Assembly: GCF_907164915.1 (NCBI RefSeq)
Contig: NC_061862.1
Location: 120,059,877 to 120,123,876 of the forward strand
From: Impatiens glandulifera
Taxonomy: Eukaryota > Streptophyta > Magnoliopsida > Ericales > Balsaminaceae
Reading direction: 5' to 3'
DNA length: 64,000 nt
In this document: positions 11,528 to 23,901 of the stretch, piece after piece
Layout of the letters: the number at the start of each line of letters is the position of its first letter
Numbering within the stretch: the first letter of the stretch is position 1
Made by a program: the position numbers and the translations under genes
Notes under the pieces: model-generated
Told to the model about the DNA's origin: nothing
Database searches by the model: none
The model's input: the letters and a program-made list of their open reading frames with translations, nothing else

Positions 11528-12930
11528 TGTTAGTATCGGGATCGCCGAAGGAGACTTGAGGTTTTGCTAGGATGAACGCTTACACAATATACCGGTTGAT
11601 ACTAACTCAGTTAGAAGTTAATATCGATCTGTATGCTATGCAAGTTGTCACAAACTCTTGAATCGAGTTCAAGTGCGGAATAGTTCGTTTCAACTTGAAG
11701 CAACACACACATGGATTGTACAACAATAGAAAGATATGAAGTAGAAAAGGAACGCAACACAAGATTTATGGAAGTTCGGATATAAAACTCATACGTCACC
11801 CCTTCTTCACAAACTCTAGAAGGATATTCACTATTAGTATTCAACACACTTTACAATACGTCAAATAATTGAGGCTTATTTATTGCTCGTTATTGACTTA
11901 TAACTCTCACTTCTTACACAGAATGAATGGAATAGTAATACACTTAACACTTAAACAATATGTGAACAAGAACAGTTTGAACCTTTTGATTCGGTTCTAT
12001 GTTCGGTTGTTGTGCTTCTTGTGTTCGTATTCGTGTATTTTGTTTTATTTCTTCAAGCTTCTAAAATAATGAAAATATGACAACGATCATATTTCTCATT
12101 CAATGCATACTTGCATGGTGGCCTCTTGATCCTTGATTCTAATTGATTGGCCAAGAAGGTACAACATGATATTTAATGCAGTTGATACTTCCGAAGGAGA
12201 AAATCAGCCGACAAGTTTGTCTTCTATTGATTTGATCATCTGGAGTGGTTTGACAAATATCTGCTCCTTGTGGACTGCTGTTGGACTTATACCAAAATAG
12301 GTATCTGATCACTTTTGGCAGTCTTCTACTTCCCAAGGTCTATCATCACACTTGTATCAAAATAACAATAACAATTTGTATATTTGAAAGCTTCCTTCTG
12401 CATATTCCCAAAGTATTTTGAATTGTACCAAAATGGAAACTTCAAGCCGTTCTTAGTTTAAATCTGTCTTAGTATAGGACTAGTTCCACATTTTTGATTT
12501 GATCGGTCAACCTACCGGTCATTTTATGTCTTGTATTATAGCTTAGGATTGTACCACGTATTTTACTTGACATACTACTGGTTGCGCCTCCTTTTCAATA
12601 TCAGTCGACCGATCATATTGAGGAAGAATAAAAGCCGATTTCTCTTCGAGGTAAGGATGATAGGTTTACCAATCATACAACTAAGCGGTAAAGCCGTTTT
12701 TCATGGCCGAGCCGATCCTCTACTAATTCCATTATAAAGATATCCGAATAGATAGTTTGATTAGAGAATCCCGGTTTGCGCCGCCTCTGTAATGTCGGTC
12801 GACCGGACTAGAGTGATTAAGTTGTTTTGAGGATATGGCCGATCCCTACATCTCCTGCACAAACGGTTGATTTGGTTATGTTTTTTAGATAGTTAATTAC
12901 CTACTAATTAACTATCTATTTTATCTAACT
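11528..12930 (-). mobile_element. Solo LTR of a SIRE-like copia family
   Basis: The plus strand reads TGTTAGTATCGGG at the left and TTTTATCTAAC at the right, matching the ends of the minus-strand LTRs of element 2 (TGTTAGGATC...TTTTATCTAACA). The conserved GGGGTGACGT block lies at 11765-11802 on the minus strand. Flanks GTCAG (11523-11527) and GTTAG (12931-12935) look like a 5-bp target duplication with one change. The interrupted tandem array resumes after 12935. With no internal region beside it, this is a solo LTR left by recombination. Confidence 0.7.
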
Positions 12931-12935
12931 GTTAG

Positions 12936-13245
12936 ATAGTTAAAAAGTTGAACTTATATTGTTAAAATATCTTGCGTTCATCAAATTTATTGTTGAATTA
13001 AAAATATAAAGTCTTTTTAGCCTAGCTGGTTAATGGGTTGTACTTGTTTTGTTAGGTTGCAAGTTTGAAACATAAATATAGCATTTTTAATTTTAATTTT
13101 AACCATTTTAAGTTTATGGGCGGTCAACCCACAATTCGACCCAAGTATCCATTTAATCTCACATATATATTCAAATTAACCACAGCTCTCGACCCGATAG
13201 TCCGAACACTTTTGAAATTAAGCGTCATTATATATATATATATAT
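12936..13245 (+). repeat. Continuation of the tRNA-like tandem array
   Basis: Same unit as 10030-11520, resuming with GTTAAAAAGTTGAAC and ending in a (TA)n tract near 13240. The solo LTR split one unit. Confidence 0.55.
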
Positions 13246-13559
13246 TTGTCATTATTTACACTATAGAGATGTTATAAAAAAATTATAATGATTGATGTTT
13301 TCTCCACATGCTACACTCTACTTAATCTTCTCTACACGTAAACCTGTCCGTTCATATATCATCATAATAATATTATTATAAGTTAGCTACTCACAAAAAA
13401 ATATTTGTATAATGAAAAATATTTATGTTTTATATAAAATTAATAACATACTTAACCAATTCTGCAATGAATATTTAGTTAATGGTGACACAAATGAGTT
13501 TTGATCGGGATTAGTTCGTAGGCTCGCGATATAATAACATATTATAAAAGAAAATAAAA

Positions 13560-13826
13560 TTCTAACTATTTAATATTGAGCCCACTAGAACCAGTTATGT
13601 GACCTATAAATATATGGTCTTAATTAGAGTTTTATTCCCACAAAAAATATTTGTCATTATTCTTCTCTCTAAGTTGTACTCGTCTACTTTAACTATATGA
13701 ATTGTCCTCCCGTGCTCACGGTTTTTCCCAAATTGGGTTTCCACGCAAATCTTGTGTTATTTATCGCATTTTCTTTGTTGATACTTTATCTTGATTAATA
13801 TTAGATTCATATCATATTTTTCAACA
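13560..13826 (+). repeat. Tork-like copia LTR, 3' part
   Basis: It contains TATAAATA near 13606, then GGTTTTTCCCAAATTGGG and TTTCCACG, a motif typical of Tnt1/Tork-type LTRs, and ends TTTTTCAACA. It is followed by AATTAGTATCAATG, a decayed initiator-tRNA-Met primer site. The LTR start is not resolved (somewhere before 13560), and I found no convincing 3' LTR. Confidence 0.5.
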
Positions 13827-13862
13827 ATTAGTATCAATGTCTTGAGCTTTTTTTTATTCTGA

Positions 13863-14560
13863 GACTATATCTATTTTTGGAGATGTCAAGTATATAGTAT
13901 GACATTCCATGATAGTATCACAACACCAAATTTTCTTTATGGAAGATAAAGATGTAATGTTTATTCACTTAGATGGATTTGGAAGAAACTCTACTAGGGT
14001 TTTATGAAATGCCCAGTTCGTGGACAGTATAAGAGAAAAAGAGAAAGAATCGTAAGACATTGTCTCATATTCATCTACATTTATCAAACAATATTCTACA
14101 AGAATTTCTGAAGGAGACGAATGCTGCTTGATTATGGCTGAATCTAGAACAACTATGTATGACTAAAAGTCTTACTAGTAAGCGGTATCTAAAGTAGCAA
14201 TTATATTTTCATCGTATGATATAAGGTACGCCTCTACAAGAGCATATACCGACATTTAAAGAAACTGTTGTTGATTTGGAAGCCTTGGAAGTCAAGTATG
14301 ACAATGAATATTAGCCTTGATTCTTCTGTGTTCGTTGCCCCATCATATATCACTTTTTGGGAAACTATTCTATTTAGTCGTGATGAAGTCACTACTACTG
14401 ATGTTTATGATACATTATTCTCTAAGGAGAAGATGAAACATTTTGTTAGTCATTCCGATGGTTCGACATAGGGTCATACTACTCGAGTAAGAACCCAAAA
14501 CAAATGTTTAAAAAGTAACTAGATAGATAAATCGTAGTCAAAAAAACCTTGAAAGACTTG
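13863..14560 (+). pseudogene. Tork-like copia gag, decayed
   Basis: Broken frames read as a copia Gag: LHLSNNILQEF, LWLNLEQLCMTKSL and VVDLEALEVKYDNE fit the UBN2/retrotransposon Gag pattern. Then SYITFWETILFSRDEV and LFSKEKMKHFVSHS follow. A zinc-knuckle remnant reads YKKGGHIKYE with both N-terminal cysteines lost. Multiple stops and frameshifts show the gene is dead. Gag would form the particle that packages the element RNA. Confidence 0.6.
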
Positions 14561-14599
14561 AAAGTACTACAAGAAAGGAGGCCACATAAAATATGAGCG

Positions 14600-16160
14600 T
14601 TCAAAGCTACAAAATAAAGGTAAGAAAGAGAGTAGTAATTCGATTGGAAAGGAAGGTGTAAATTTTGGTGAATCTAGTATTACCGAAGCTGAAGACAGTG
14701 AACTCCTCATCGCTTCTGTTTGCGATGCGAGATCACAAAAATGAATGGATACTTGATTATGACTGTATGTATCATATGTGTCCCAATAAGGATTGGTTTT
14801 CAACATAGGATACAGTTTCCAAAGGTGTTGTATTAATGAGAAACATTTCATCATATAAAGTCGTGGGTATAAGAACAATCATAATCAAGATGCTTGATGG
14901 AGCTACATAGACACTTAGTGGTGTAAGACATGTTTCTGATTTGAAGAAAAAATTAATTTCTCTTAGTACTATCGATTTAAAAAGGTATAAGTACATTACT
15001 GAAGGTGAAATGACGAGGATTAATAATGTACATGTTCTTGTCGTGATGAAGGGTGAAAGAAAATGTAACATATTATATGTTTTTAAAGGCTATACCGTTT
15101 TATGTGATATTGTTGTTGCCACCTCATCCTTATCTGATGATGATATTACAAAGTTATGGCATATGCGACTTGGTCATATGAGTGAAAATGGTATGAACAA
15201 ATTAAGAAAACGAGGACTTCTTGATGGACGCAGTTTTACCAAATTAATGTTTTGTGAGTACCGTGTTTCTGGCAAGCAAAAAAGAGTCAAGTTCTCTAAA
15301 GGCATCAACAATACTGAAGGAAGACTTGATTATATTTACCCTGATCTATGGGGACTGTCTAGGGTGCCTTCTATGGGAGATGCTTATTATATGCTGACAA
15401 TTATCGATATTTTTTCTAGAAAAGTTTGAGTTTTTCTTCTTGAAGCAAAAGAGTGATGTGTTTTATAATTTTAAGGAGTAGAAGACAATGATTGAGAAAC
15501 AGACAAGGAAACCAATAAAACATTTATGTATTGATAATAGTTTAAAGTCCTATTATGAAAAATATAATGTTCTGTGCTTAGATGAAGGAATCTCAAGGCA
15601 CCACACAATGCCTAAGAATCTACAACAGAATGGTGTGATAGAGAGGATAAACAGAACATTGATGGAGAATGTGTGTTGTATGCTCCTTAATATTAATTTA
15701 TCAAAGTCTTTTTAAGTTGAAGCTGCAACTTTAGCATGATTCCTCAACAACCGTTCTCCGTCAACTAAAATTAATTATTAATCGTTCTCCATCAACTGCA
15801 ATTAATAAACAAACTTCGCAAAAGTATGGTATGGTATGGCATTCCTTCTAGTTATTATGATTTAAGAATTTTTTGGTTATTCGGCGTGTGCTCATGTTGA
15901 TCAAGGAAAATTGGAAGTTCGATCTGTGAAACGTATTTTCATCGGTTATAAATCTGGTGTAAAGGGGGTACAATCTATGGTGTCCAAAAACTAGAAAGGT
16001 AATAATTAGTCGATATGTTACATTCGATGAAACACCTATGTTATATTCTACATCCTCTATATCTTTTTGCAATAAGGTTCAACAAGAATCTAGAACTTCT
16101 AGTAATAATACTCAACAAGAATATAATACAAATGTGGAGTTTGAGAGCAAATCATAATCT
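14600..16160 (+). pseudogene. Tork-like copia protease and integrase, decayed
   Basis: The protease motif that should read LDSG is LDYD before CMYHMCPNKDWF, so its catalytic Ser-Gly is lost. A fairly intact stretch (14941-15427) carries the GAG-pre-integrase signature WHMRLGHMSENGM and the start of the integrase core (DLWG, then YMLTIIDIFSRKV). The core resumes near 15488 with CIDNS and QQNGVIERINRTL, ending near 16060 with VKRIFIGYKSGVKG and VTFDETPM in shifted frames. Order PR-INT before RT marks Ty1/copia. Confidence 0.75.
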
Positions 16161-16311
16161 GAACTTATAATACTACCATCAACTATACCAAGTTGTGTAA
16201 TAGTATCTTAATAAAACCCATCATTCTTCCCTGGGTTCAGGGACTGCAGTCTTAGCTTCCCTTATAGTCTTCAACATGTTATTTGACAAATCCGATCGAG
16301 TGTTCATAATT

Positions 16312-16374
16312 TGGAGTAAAAAGTCGAACCTTTGCATGCCGGTACCAAAAATCGATGCCTTACCACTTGGCGAG
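16312..16374 (-). pseudogene. trnQ: trnQ-like mitochondrial tRNA fragment
   Basis: The minus strand reads CGCCAAGTGGTAAGGCATCG, then TTTTTGGTACCGGCATGC and AAAGGTTCGA, matching the D arm, TTG anticodon loop and T arm of plant mitochondrial tRNA-Gln. The 5' acceptor strand is replaced by rRNA-like sequence and bases are missing after the T loop, so it cannot fold as a complete tRNA. Confidence 0.6.
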
Positions 16375-16445
16375 CTATTACACACTCTTTCAAGGGTGGT
16401 TGCTTCTAGGCAAACCTCCTGGCTGTCTCTGTACCCCTACCTCTG
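16375..16445 (-). pseudogene. Organellar 23S/26S rRNA fragment
   Basis: The minus strand reads ACAGAGACAGCCAGGAGG, TTTGCCTAGAAGCAACCACC and AAAGAGTGTGTAATAGCT, matching the GTPase-associated (L11-binding) region of bacterial-type LSU rRNA. Only about 70 bp are present, fused to the trnQ-like piece. Confidence 0.65.
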
Positions 16446-17039
16446 AACATTTTATCACGGATATCCCATTCGCATGGCTAAATGATTGATTGTCGGATTA
16501 TATAAATGAAAAGGGGGAATGGCGTTGGAAGGTTAACTCATGAACTCCTAAACGAGAAAGAAGATTCTTAGCTACTTAGACTTGTAAGACAAGAGCGACT
16601 ATCAAGACTAGAAAAAGAACTACCCAAGAGGTGGAATCAGAACTCGGCCCTCGTTCACGTGTAGTTGACTCAACAGAGAAGCTAATCTTACTTGGGAATG
16701 ATGCGGGGAGGGGGCTTTTATTACCTATACGGGAACATCAAACACCTAAACCTCATATCAGTGGGACACTAGCGAAGAGGCAATTGATGTAAATCTCGCG
16801 AGGACAACCCCAAGATGACTCATGAGGCAATCTTAAGACGAGAAAAAAATAGCGCTTACCTCTATTCTGGTTGAATACATAGTTGTTTTTGCATGGTCTT
16901 AAGCTAACGATCCTGATTCATCCTTGGTATAGTAACACTACTTGGTTGTACGGTCCGATAAAAGGACGGTGTTGCAGGACTCTCATCCTTATCCGTTGGT
17001 CGGAACGAACCTTATTAATCTAGTTTTCTTCACAATATT

Positions 17040-18470
17040 CTATTTCTAATGATAGGCCAAAATGTGATATTAGACCTCCTCAAAGACTCTGTGAAGCTGA
17101 TTTGGTTATTCATATATTGAGTGCTGCAAAAGATATTGATTCTTATGAAGAACCTTTTTAATATTCTGATGTAGTCACTTGTGATGAATCTGATAAGTGG
17201 ATGATTGACACGCAATAAGAGATTGAATCTATTCATAAGAATGATACGTACAACCTCGTAAAATTACCAATTGAAAAGAAGGTCATTCATTGAAAGTAGT
17301 TGTATAAAAGAAAGTAATGGTATACTTGGCATTGTAGATACAAGATTTAAAGAGAGACTGGTTACGGAAGGTTATAGTCAAATTCCAGAGATTGATTTTA
17401 CTGACATATTTTTTCCGGTTGTGAAGCATACATCAATTCTAGCATTACTTGGAATCGTGGAAATGCATAATTTGGTGCTTGAGCAAATATATGTGAACAC
17501 CGTATTTCTACATGGAGATTTAGATTAAGACATCTATATGCATCAACCTGAGGGATTTACATTCTTGAAAAAGAAGACTATGTACGTTATTTGAATAAAT
17601 CTCTCTACGGTTTAAAACAATCGCCAATGTTGTGGTATAAAGGATTTGATTGTTTTATGATCACTCATAACTTCAAAAGAAGTGATTTTAATAGTTGTGT
17701 TACTTTAAAATTGGTAATGATGGATTGTTTGTTTATCTCCTCCTATACATTGATGATACGCTGATAGAGTTTAATGATCAGAAGGAAATAAAGAAGGTAA
17801 CGATGCAACTTTGTAGAGAGTTTGATATGAAGGATTTTGGAGTTATAAAGAAAATACTCGGAATGGAGATTTTTAGAGATAGAGCACCTAGAAAATTATA
17901 CCTAAGTTATAAAGGGTATATTGAGAAAGTCCTTTGTCGGTTCAATATGAATAATTCTAGTCCCATGAAAACTCCATTAACAACTCAATTGAAAATCCTT
18001 TTTGCTATGTCACCTCAATCTAATGAGGATATCGAATATATATCACGAGTTCCATATTTCAGTGCAGTTGGATCATTTATGTATGAAATGATTTGTACTT
18101 GACCAGATTTGACATATTCAATAAATGTAGTTAATAGATATCTAATAAATCTAGGTAAGGAGCAATGAAGAACATCTTAGTGGATCTTATGTTATTTGAA
18201 AGGTTCAATGGAAGTTCACCTATAGTTTGGAAGGACTATAGATAAAGTTGTTGGTTATGTAAACTCTAATTATGCTGGCAATATTGACATAAGATCACTT
18301 ATAGGTTTTATTTTATGTAATGGCGGTGTGCAATTAGTTGGAAAACTACTATAGTACAGTCGCGTTGTCTACTATAGAGGCAGAATACATAATCATTATT
18401 GAAGCTTGTAAAGAAGTTATTTGGTTGAGAGGACCATTCGGGGAACTCAAGAAGGATTTACACTTCGATC
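17040..18470 (+). pseudogene. Tork-like copia reverse transcriptase and RNase H, decayed
   Basis: Frames with several stops give RT segments: WMIDTQ, KNDTYNLVKLP, RFKERLVTEGYSQ, VNTVFLHGDLD, SLYGLKQSPMLWY and LLLYIDDTLI (YIDD holds the catalytic Asp pair). FDMKDFGVIKKILGMEI, GYIEKVLCRFNM and VPYFSAVGSFMYEM follow. An RNase H remnant near 18240 reads VGYVNSNYAGNIDIRS, with catalytic Asp changed to Asn. Pol copies the element RNA into DNA; this one cannot. Confidence 0.75.
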
Positions 18471-18479
18471 TTCACATTT

Positions 18480-20372
18480 TCTGGAGCCATTTATGAGATA
18501 ACTTTTTATACCTCCACATCCATTCAAGACTCAAGTGCCCTTAGAAGATAACAATCTCTACTATCATGTATATCGTGCCAACAAAAAGTTATGAGCCACA
18601 CATACATCTTCACTAATCGAGCCATTCACGAGATAAATTATTATACCTCTACTTCCATTCAAAATCTCTTAGAAGATAAAATCATAGAGTTTATAACACT
18701 AAGTAAATTTGGGTAACCATGCTATTTTAATGACGAGATACATTCAACAACTCTTCCCAATCATTGTTCATACCCGTTGACATATGCATAAACTATAATT
18801 AACAATTCTTTATTATGTTAAAATAGTGTTTACCCTTGTTTTCCACAAATTGAGTGTCTTATTATTGAAGTCCAACAATTGACTGAAATCAAAATACCGA
18901 TTAGACCCAAGACGCACATCCGTCGTCTACATTTTCAAAATCAAATATCTATCGAAAATTTAGGACACCCAAAATGAACTTTCATCGTTACTTTCTCATA
19001 ATAAGATATCGAGCAAAAGCCAAAAGACATAAGATCAACTTTTATCGTCTACTTCATAACAAATAAATTAAGTATATCTCGACATCTCTTTTCTAAAATC
19101 AAGAACTGACAAAGCATTTATCACCCATCTTGCCTTGAACGATGCACAATCAACCAACTTGAACTTCATACTTTTGTTTGAATATATGAACTTTCAATCT
19201 ACTAGTTTTTGAATATAAAATTACTAGAAATTCATGAATATATTTTCAATATTCACTAACTATATTCAATTGTTTTCACCATGCTTCAAATCATCATCTA
19301 TAGTTTCTCCGAAAGAGGAAGCAAATATCCTTTATCTATTAATTGACTGAGCCCTCTCATCTAGACCTTGTTTAATGACTAAGAATCTCATTCAAGGTCT
19401 CATTCATCTCCTCAATAAGATGACAAATCAAATATCTCATTCATTTAAACTATGACCCACAACGCATAAACAATTAAGATAGAACAAAAAAGTAACAAAA
19501 TCAACACATTTAAATCAACCGAGTTTACCATCTATCCATTTTTTCATGACTAAAAATCTCACTCTATGTCTTATTTATATTCTCAAATTAGAAGATAATG
19601 CAATAATTTATTCTTGGTTCATTTGAGAGTTGTTATTAAGATGTCTCTTTCTCAACTTATATGTGTCTTTCACTATTATGTCTCTTCTTAGTCTTTTATT
19701 CATATTGTGTGTTAGCTATAATTGTGTCAATCCTTAATCATCCACCAACTCAATGCAATCTTATAATATTGACATGAAGGATTGCCCTGTCAACATGTCA
19801 TAAATGTTGTAATCGGTAAATTATTTTTTGATAATAATTTTACATAATCGATCATGTTCCTTATCAAGTGTATAACACATAATTTCACCATCGTCGTCAT
19901 CTTGATTAGCTCTTCCAATATGTTTCTTCAATAACCCTTTTTCCAAAGAAAAATATCTCTAGATTTATTTTAACCGAGAGTTTCTTTAAGTCAAAGCCTT
20001 AAAATAGTGAATTTGTTTGACTACTTTTGACTATCTCTAAAAGTATTTCAATAAAAGTTTCAAATAATGTTACTCATATATCCTAATACAACAATCAATT
20101 ATAAAAAAACCTCCAACTAATTTTTAAAAAACATGAAGATGTATCGTTTGTACTCCACATTCTTTTAGCCAAATTCTGCATAAAAAATCTAACAAACTTT
20201 AGTGCACCCTCAACTCATACATTAGAAATTATCATATTTGGTAGAACCCTTGATGCATAAACACCACTTGACAACTTAGCATTATCTCTTTACCAAAGAT
20301 TTTCAAAACAAAACTTACTCACAAGTTTTGATACAAATCCAAATCTAGCCCTTATACACAAATATCAAAAAC
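18480..20372. other. Intergenic DNA, mostly unassigned
   Basis: AT-rich with no intact frame, RNA gene or element end that I recognise, apart from one coding-like stretch near 19600-19980. The block continues past the outer element at 42982. Confidence 0.6.
19600..19980 (-). pseudogene. Unidentified coding-like relic
   Basis: One minus-strand frame from about 19975 reads FSLEKGLLKKHIGRANQDDD, continues CYTLDKEHDRLCK and later YNIYDMLTGQSFMS and THNMNKRLRRDIIVKD. It is broken by five or so stops, all TAA or TAG. Charge and amino-acid balance look protein-like against a very AT-rich background. I do not recognise the family; it may be an exon of a host gene or part of an old element. Confidence 0.3.
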
Positions 20373-20377
20373 CACAC

Positions 20378-20770
20378 TGATAGGATCGGCGACACCAATA
20401 GAGACGGGGGTTTGGCTATTGATGACGGCTTCGGATAAACGAGTTGATAGAAATCCTATTAGGGATTAATATCACTTTCTATTCTTCATAAACCCTTGCA
20501 AACTCTTGTAGCGATTTAAGTGCGGAAACGTTTTCTCAAATTTAAAGTTAAGAACCAAGGAAGGAATAAAGGACAGAAAGAAGAAGACACGTAAGTTTGT
20601 TTATTGATGTTCAGAGCAAAACTCTCGTACGTCACCCCTTCTTCCAACCACCGGAAGGATTCACTATAATTTCTAATCAAATACAACTCACTAATCTAGC
20701 TAACTCTCTGTTGAAAAAAACAACATTTGTTCAACTTACAACACACTGTTAATGACTATCAAATAGTCTA
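20378..20770 (-). repeat. Outer element 3' LTR, terminal piece
   Basis: The plus strand begins TGATAGGATCGG, complement of the LTR end CCTATCA, and carries the conserved block at 20600-20639. It is continuous with 34413-36348 once element 1 is removed; GTCTA is present on both sides. Confidence 0.85.
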
Positions 20771-22058
20771 TGTTAGATAAAATTAGACCGGTTCACAGAA
20801 CTTAACACATAAACCTTCCATGCAGGAACAAGGAACCGGACCGGACAAACAAATGGACCGGTTAAGAAGATTAACCGGTCAAGCTATCAAACCGACCAGG
20901 AACATCCGGAACATCACCGCACAAGGAAAGGATCGGCCAAAGCTAAAAACCGGAAGCTGTCCGGTTAAACCAACCACACCGGAAGCCATCCGGTTAAGTC
21001 GAATGACCGACCAAGTACAAGAAGATACTTCGGGTATCTGTTGAGAATGATACCAAAGGAACAGACTGAACACTTCCATATTCATACAAGTCTGAGGAAA
21101 GTCTACAGGCTGCAGAAGACAGTCCTACAAGATCTTTCCACTTTGGGATAAATTAGAAAGGCAATCTTCCAAGTACAGACAACTGTCTAACCAACAGTTA
21201 CCACATTGAGTAAAAGACAAACCTAGCAGGTTTGTCTTACACACCGGAAGAACAAACTGCCAAGTCTGTGAAATTGACTGCCAAGTCTGTGAAATTGACC
21301 GTCAGGTCTGAACAATTGACCGCTAGGTCTGAATCACTGAACCTCTGCTCAACCAATCAGATTCAAGGAAGTGAAACATGACCGTTGGCATATTTCACCT
21401 ATAAAAGGGGCAGCTGAAGAAGAGTAAATGCGGGACACAACACGAGACAAGTGAGATACAGTGAGACACAAGTGAGACAAGTGAGCATTCAATTTACAAG
21501 TGATAAGATTGTGTTCTATCTCTAGAGAAAGCCTAAGTGCTAAAGTTGAAGTGTGTATTTTACATTTTCGGTGTAAATTGTAAGGGTTTATCGAGCAGGA
21601 AATAAGTCTCGATCGGATTGAACTTGTATTCCTTAGTGAATATCCTTCTCGCGGTTTCGAGAGGAAGGGGTGACGTAGGAGTTTTATCTCCGAACATCCA
21701 TAAAATCTGTCTTGTTATTTACTTTCTGCCGGTTCTATTTTCTAACTGACCTGTACTAACTTACCTACACCGCTCTAACCTACTTAACTCTATCCAAACC
21801 GGATCACCATGTTACAAAAACCGACCCATCAATCTTCAAACCTTCATCATCCGAAACCGGTTCTGCCTATCATACAAGTGTGCTGCTTCAACCTGAAACA
21901 AACCTCTTCCGCGCTTGAACCTAGTTCAAGGGATTGTGACAGTTTGTGTAGTATTGAAACCCCGGTGTTAATCTCTAACCGGATTAATCACCACCCTTTG
22001 AGTGAGACGCGCTAACCGGCCCAACCCCGGTCCTCCAGCCGCGACCTAGATCCTAACA
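20771..22058 (+). repeat. Element 1 5' LTR
   Basis: Begins TGTTAGATAAAATT and ends CCTAGATCCTAACA. A TATAAAAG box at 21400-21407 precedes the presumed transcription start. Purine-rich GAGACAAGTGAG repeats follow it, and the conserved GGGGTGACGT block is at 21667-21704. Confidence 0.93.
21400..21407 (+). promoter_or_regulatory. LTR promoter TATA box
   Basis: TATAAAAG in the middle of the LTR; the 3' LTR copy is at 33753-33760, and element 2 has the same box on the minus strand at 44437-44444 and 56592-56599. Confidence 0.65.
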
Positions 22059-22060
22059 AT

Positions 22061-22073
22061 TGGTATTAGAGCC
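22061..22073 (+). promoter_or_regulatory. Primer-binding site (initiator tRNA-Met)
   Basis: TGGTATTAGAGCC lies two bases after the LTR end and differs by one base from the TGGTATCAGAGC complement of the initiator tRNA-Met 3' end. Element 2 keeps the exact form. Confidence 0.85.
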
Positions 22074-22097
22074 GTTAGTTTCAATACTCAAGCAAGC

Positions 22098-23901
22098 ATG
22101 TCTTTCGATAGGCCACCAATGCTAGAAGGTGATGACTTTGCCAACTGGAAGGCACGCATGCACCTACACTTAATCACCTTGGATGATGAGATGGAGTCCA
22201 TTCTGGCCGAAGGACCGATAATCATTGATAAGGATAGAAAGGAATGGACAGCTGAAGATAGAAGAAGAAACAACCTGGATAACCATGCTAGAAACCGGAT
22301 CTCCAACAGTATGGACAGAAACACGTACTGCAAGATCAGAGATTGCAAAACCGCAAAGGAGACATGGGACACGGTTATTCAGATCTTTGAGGGAAATGAA
22401 AGGACAAAGGAAAACAAGGTAATGGTAGCTACTCATAAGTTTGAAAGCATCAAGATGAAACCGGGAGAAATAATGAAAGAGTACAGTGACCGGTTCACAG
22501 GTGTGCTAGATGAGCTGGCAACTCTTGGTAAGAGATATGACAACAAGGAGGTCATCATGAAAGCTTTAAGATCTCTTCCAAGTGCGTGGGACATAAAGAC
22601 AATGGTGATGAGGGAATCAAACTGCCTAAGTAAGATGAAGCTATATGATGTATTCGAAGATCTTAAGGCATATGAGTTTGAAATGAGGTCTAGAACTGAA
22701 GAAGAGGTCTCGGCCTCAACCTCAACTAGAGCGCTGATCACATCCACCGAACCGGCTGCACCTGCACCGATCAAAACCGCCGAACAGTTCACCGAGGATG
22801 CCATGGCAATGCTTGCACAGAAGTTTGGAAGGTTCATGAAAAGAAGCCAACCAACAAACTACAACTACGGCGATAAATCCAATGTAAGGTGTTATAACTG
22901 TAACTGTTTGGGACATTTCAAGTGGGAATGCAGAAAACCGAGGAGGGATAACCGGAAACCGGATAACCAAGATAACCGAAATAACTACCAACAAACCGGT
23001 GAAGGAAGTGAGGTTTAGAAAGCACTGATAGCCGATGATGGAGGAAGCTTATGGGCTTACAGTGACAGTGATGATGAACTCACATGCCTTATGGAAAACG
23101 AGGAACAGGTATTTGACTCTCCCTGTGAAGAATTTACTAAAGATGAGTTATGCAATGCATTGAATGATATGGTAGAAGAGTATAAGAACCTACTAACTTT
23201 GTTACCTAAGCAACTCAACATTAGAACCGATCCTATAGTACCCATTCCGATAGAACCAGAAGTACCCATTATAACTGAACCAAAGATCATAGAACCTGAT
23301 GAAATCCCTACCTTAGAAAACCGAGTCAGAACTTAAACCACCACTTAAGACCGAACAGTCTAGTGAACCAGCTAGAGAACTAACCGAGGAAGAAAATGCC
23401 CGAATCCAGTATAAAATGGCCGCATATAAGAGATCCAGTGACATGGTAAAGAAAATGTGTAGTCACTACAGACACCCTTTTTGCATGTTCGGCTTAGGAT
23501 ACAAAAAGGATAGATCCAAAGACCAAAAACCCGTAGAGAAAGTAAGGTTTACAAGAAGTAACCTTCCTCTTATAAGATTCGTTAGAAGTTCCTTAACCGC
23601 TGAAGAGGAATTGACCGCATACTATACGGCAGAAAAACTAAACCACAACTATGTTGGTCCAACCGACTCTGAGAAGTGGCTTCATCCTAAGAAAAGGAAA
23701 GCCGATCTCCTCAAAAATAGGAAAGCCAACCCTCAACCGCATAGGACAAACCAGAGATCACCCTCATTTAAAGCCTTCATAGAAAAACCGAGATATTCAA
23801 AACCGAGTGCCAAAAGGATGGTTAAGACCTTAGCAAAGAAGGTTGTCCGGTTTGTCAAGGTTTGGATGCCCAAGGGACTAACCGAATGTGGACCCAAGTA
23901 A
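22098..23901 (+). pseudogene. Element 1 gag
   Basis: Structural protein of the virus-like particle. The ATG at 22098 gives MSFDRPPMLEGDDFANWK, the usual opening of SIRE-type Gag. The retrotransposon Gag domain covers about residues 60-210 (TAKETWDTVIQIFEG, DRFTGVLDELATLG). One CCHC zinc knuckle, CYNCNCLGHFKWEC, lies near 22890-22930. A TAG at 23016 replaces a CAG still present in element 2, and a frameshift near 23330 splits the C-terminal part, which resumes before 23416 and ends VWMPKGLTECGPK at 23901. The next frame, pol, starts around this point. Confidence 0.85.

Larger units (their letters stand above)
16195..17030 (-). other. Probable mitochondrial DNA insertion (NUMT mosaic)
   Basis: Between the end of integrase and the start of reverse transcriptase the base composition changes to a more even, GC-richer sequence without retroelement coding. 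Two adjacent pieces are recognisable on the minus strand: an organellar LSU rRNA fragment and a trnQ-like fragment, joined directly. The remainder (about 16450-17030) is unidentified but of like composition. The exact borders are uncertain by tens of bases. Confidence 0.55.

Noticed and set aside
13260..13560. Start of the Tork-like 5' LTR
   Set aside because: Several TGTT positions exist but without a matching 3' LTR or target duplication no boundary can be supported.
16312..16374. Functional tRNA gene
   Set aside because: The 5' acceptor strand is missing and the T-stem side is shortened; it cannot form a cloverleaf.
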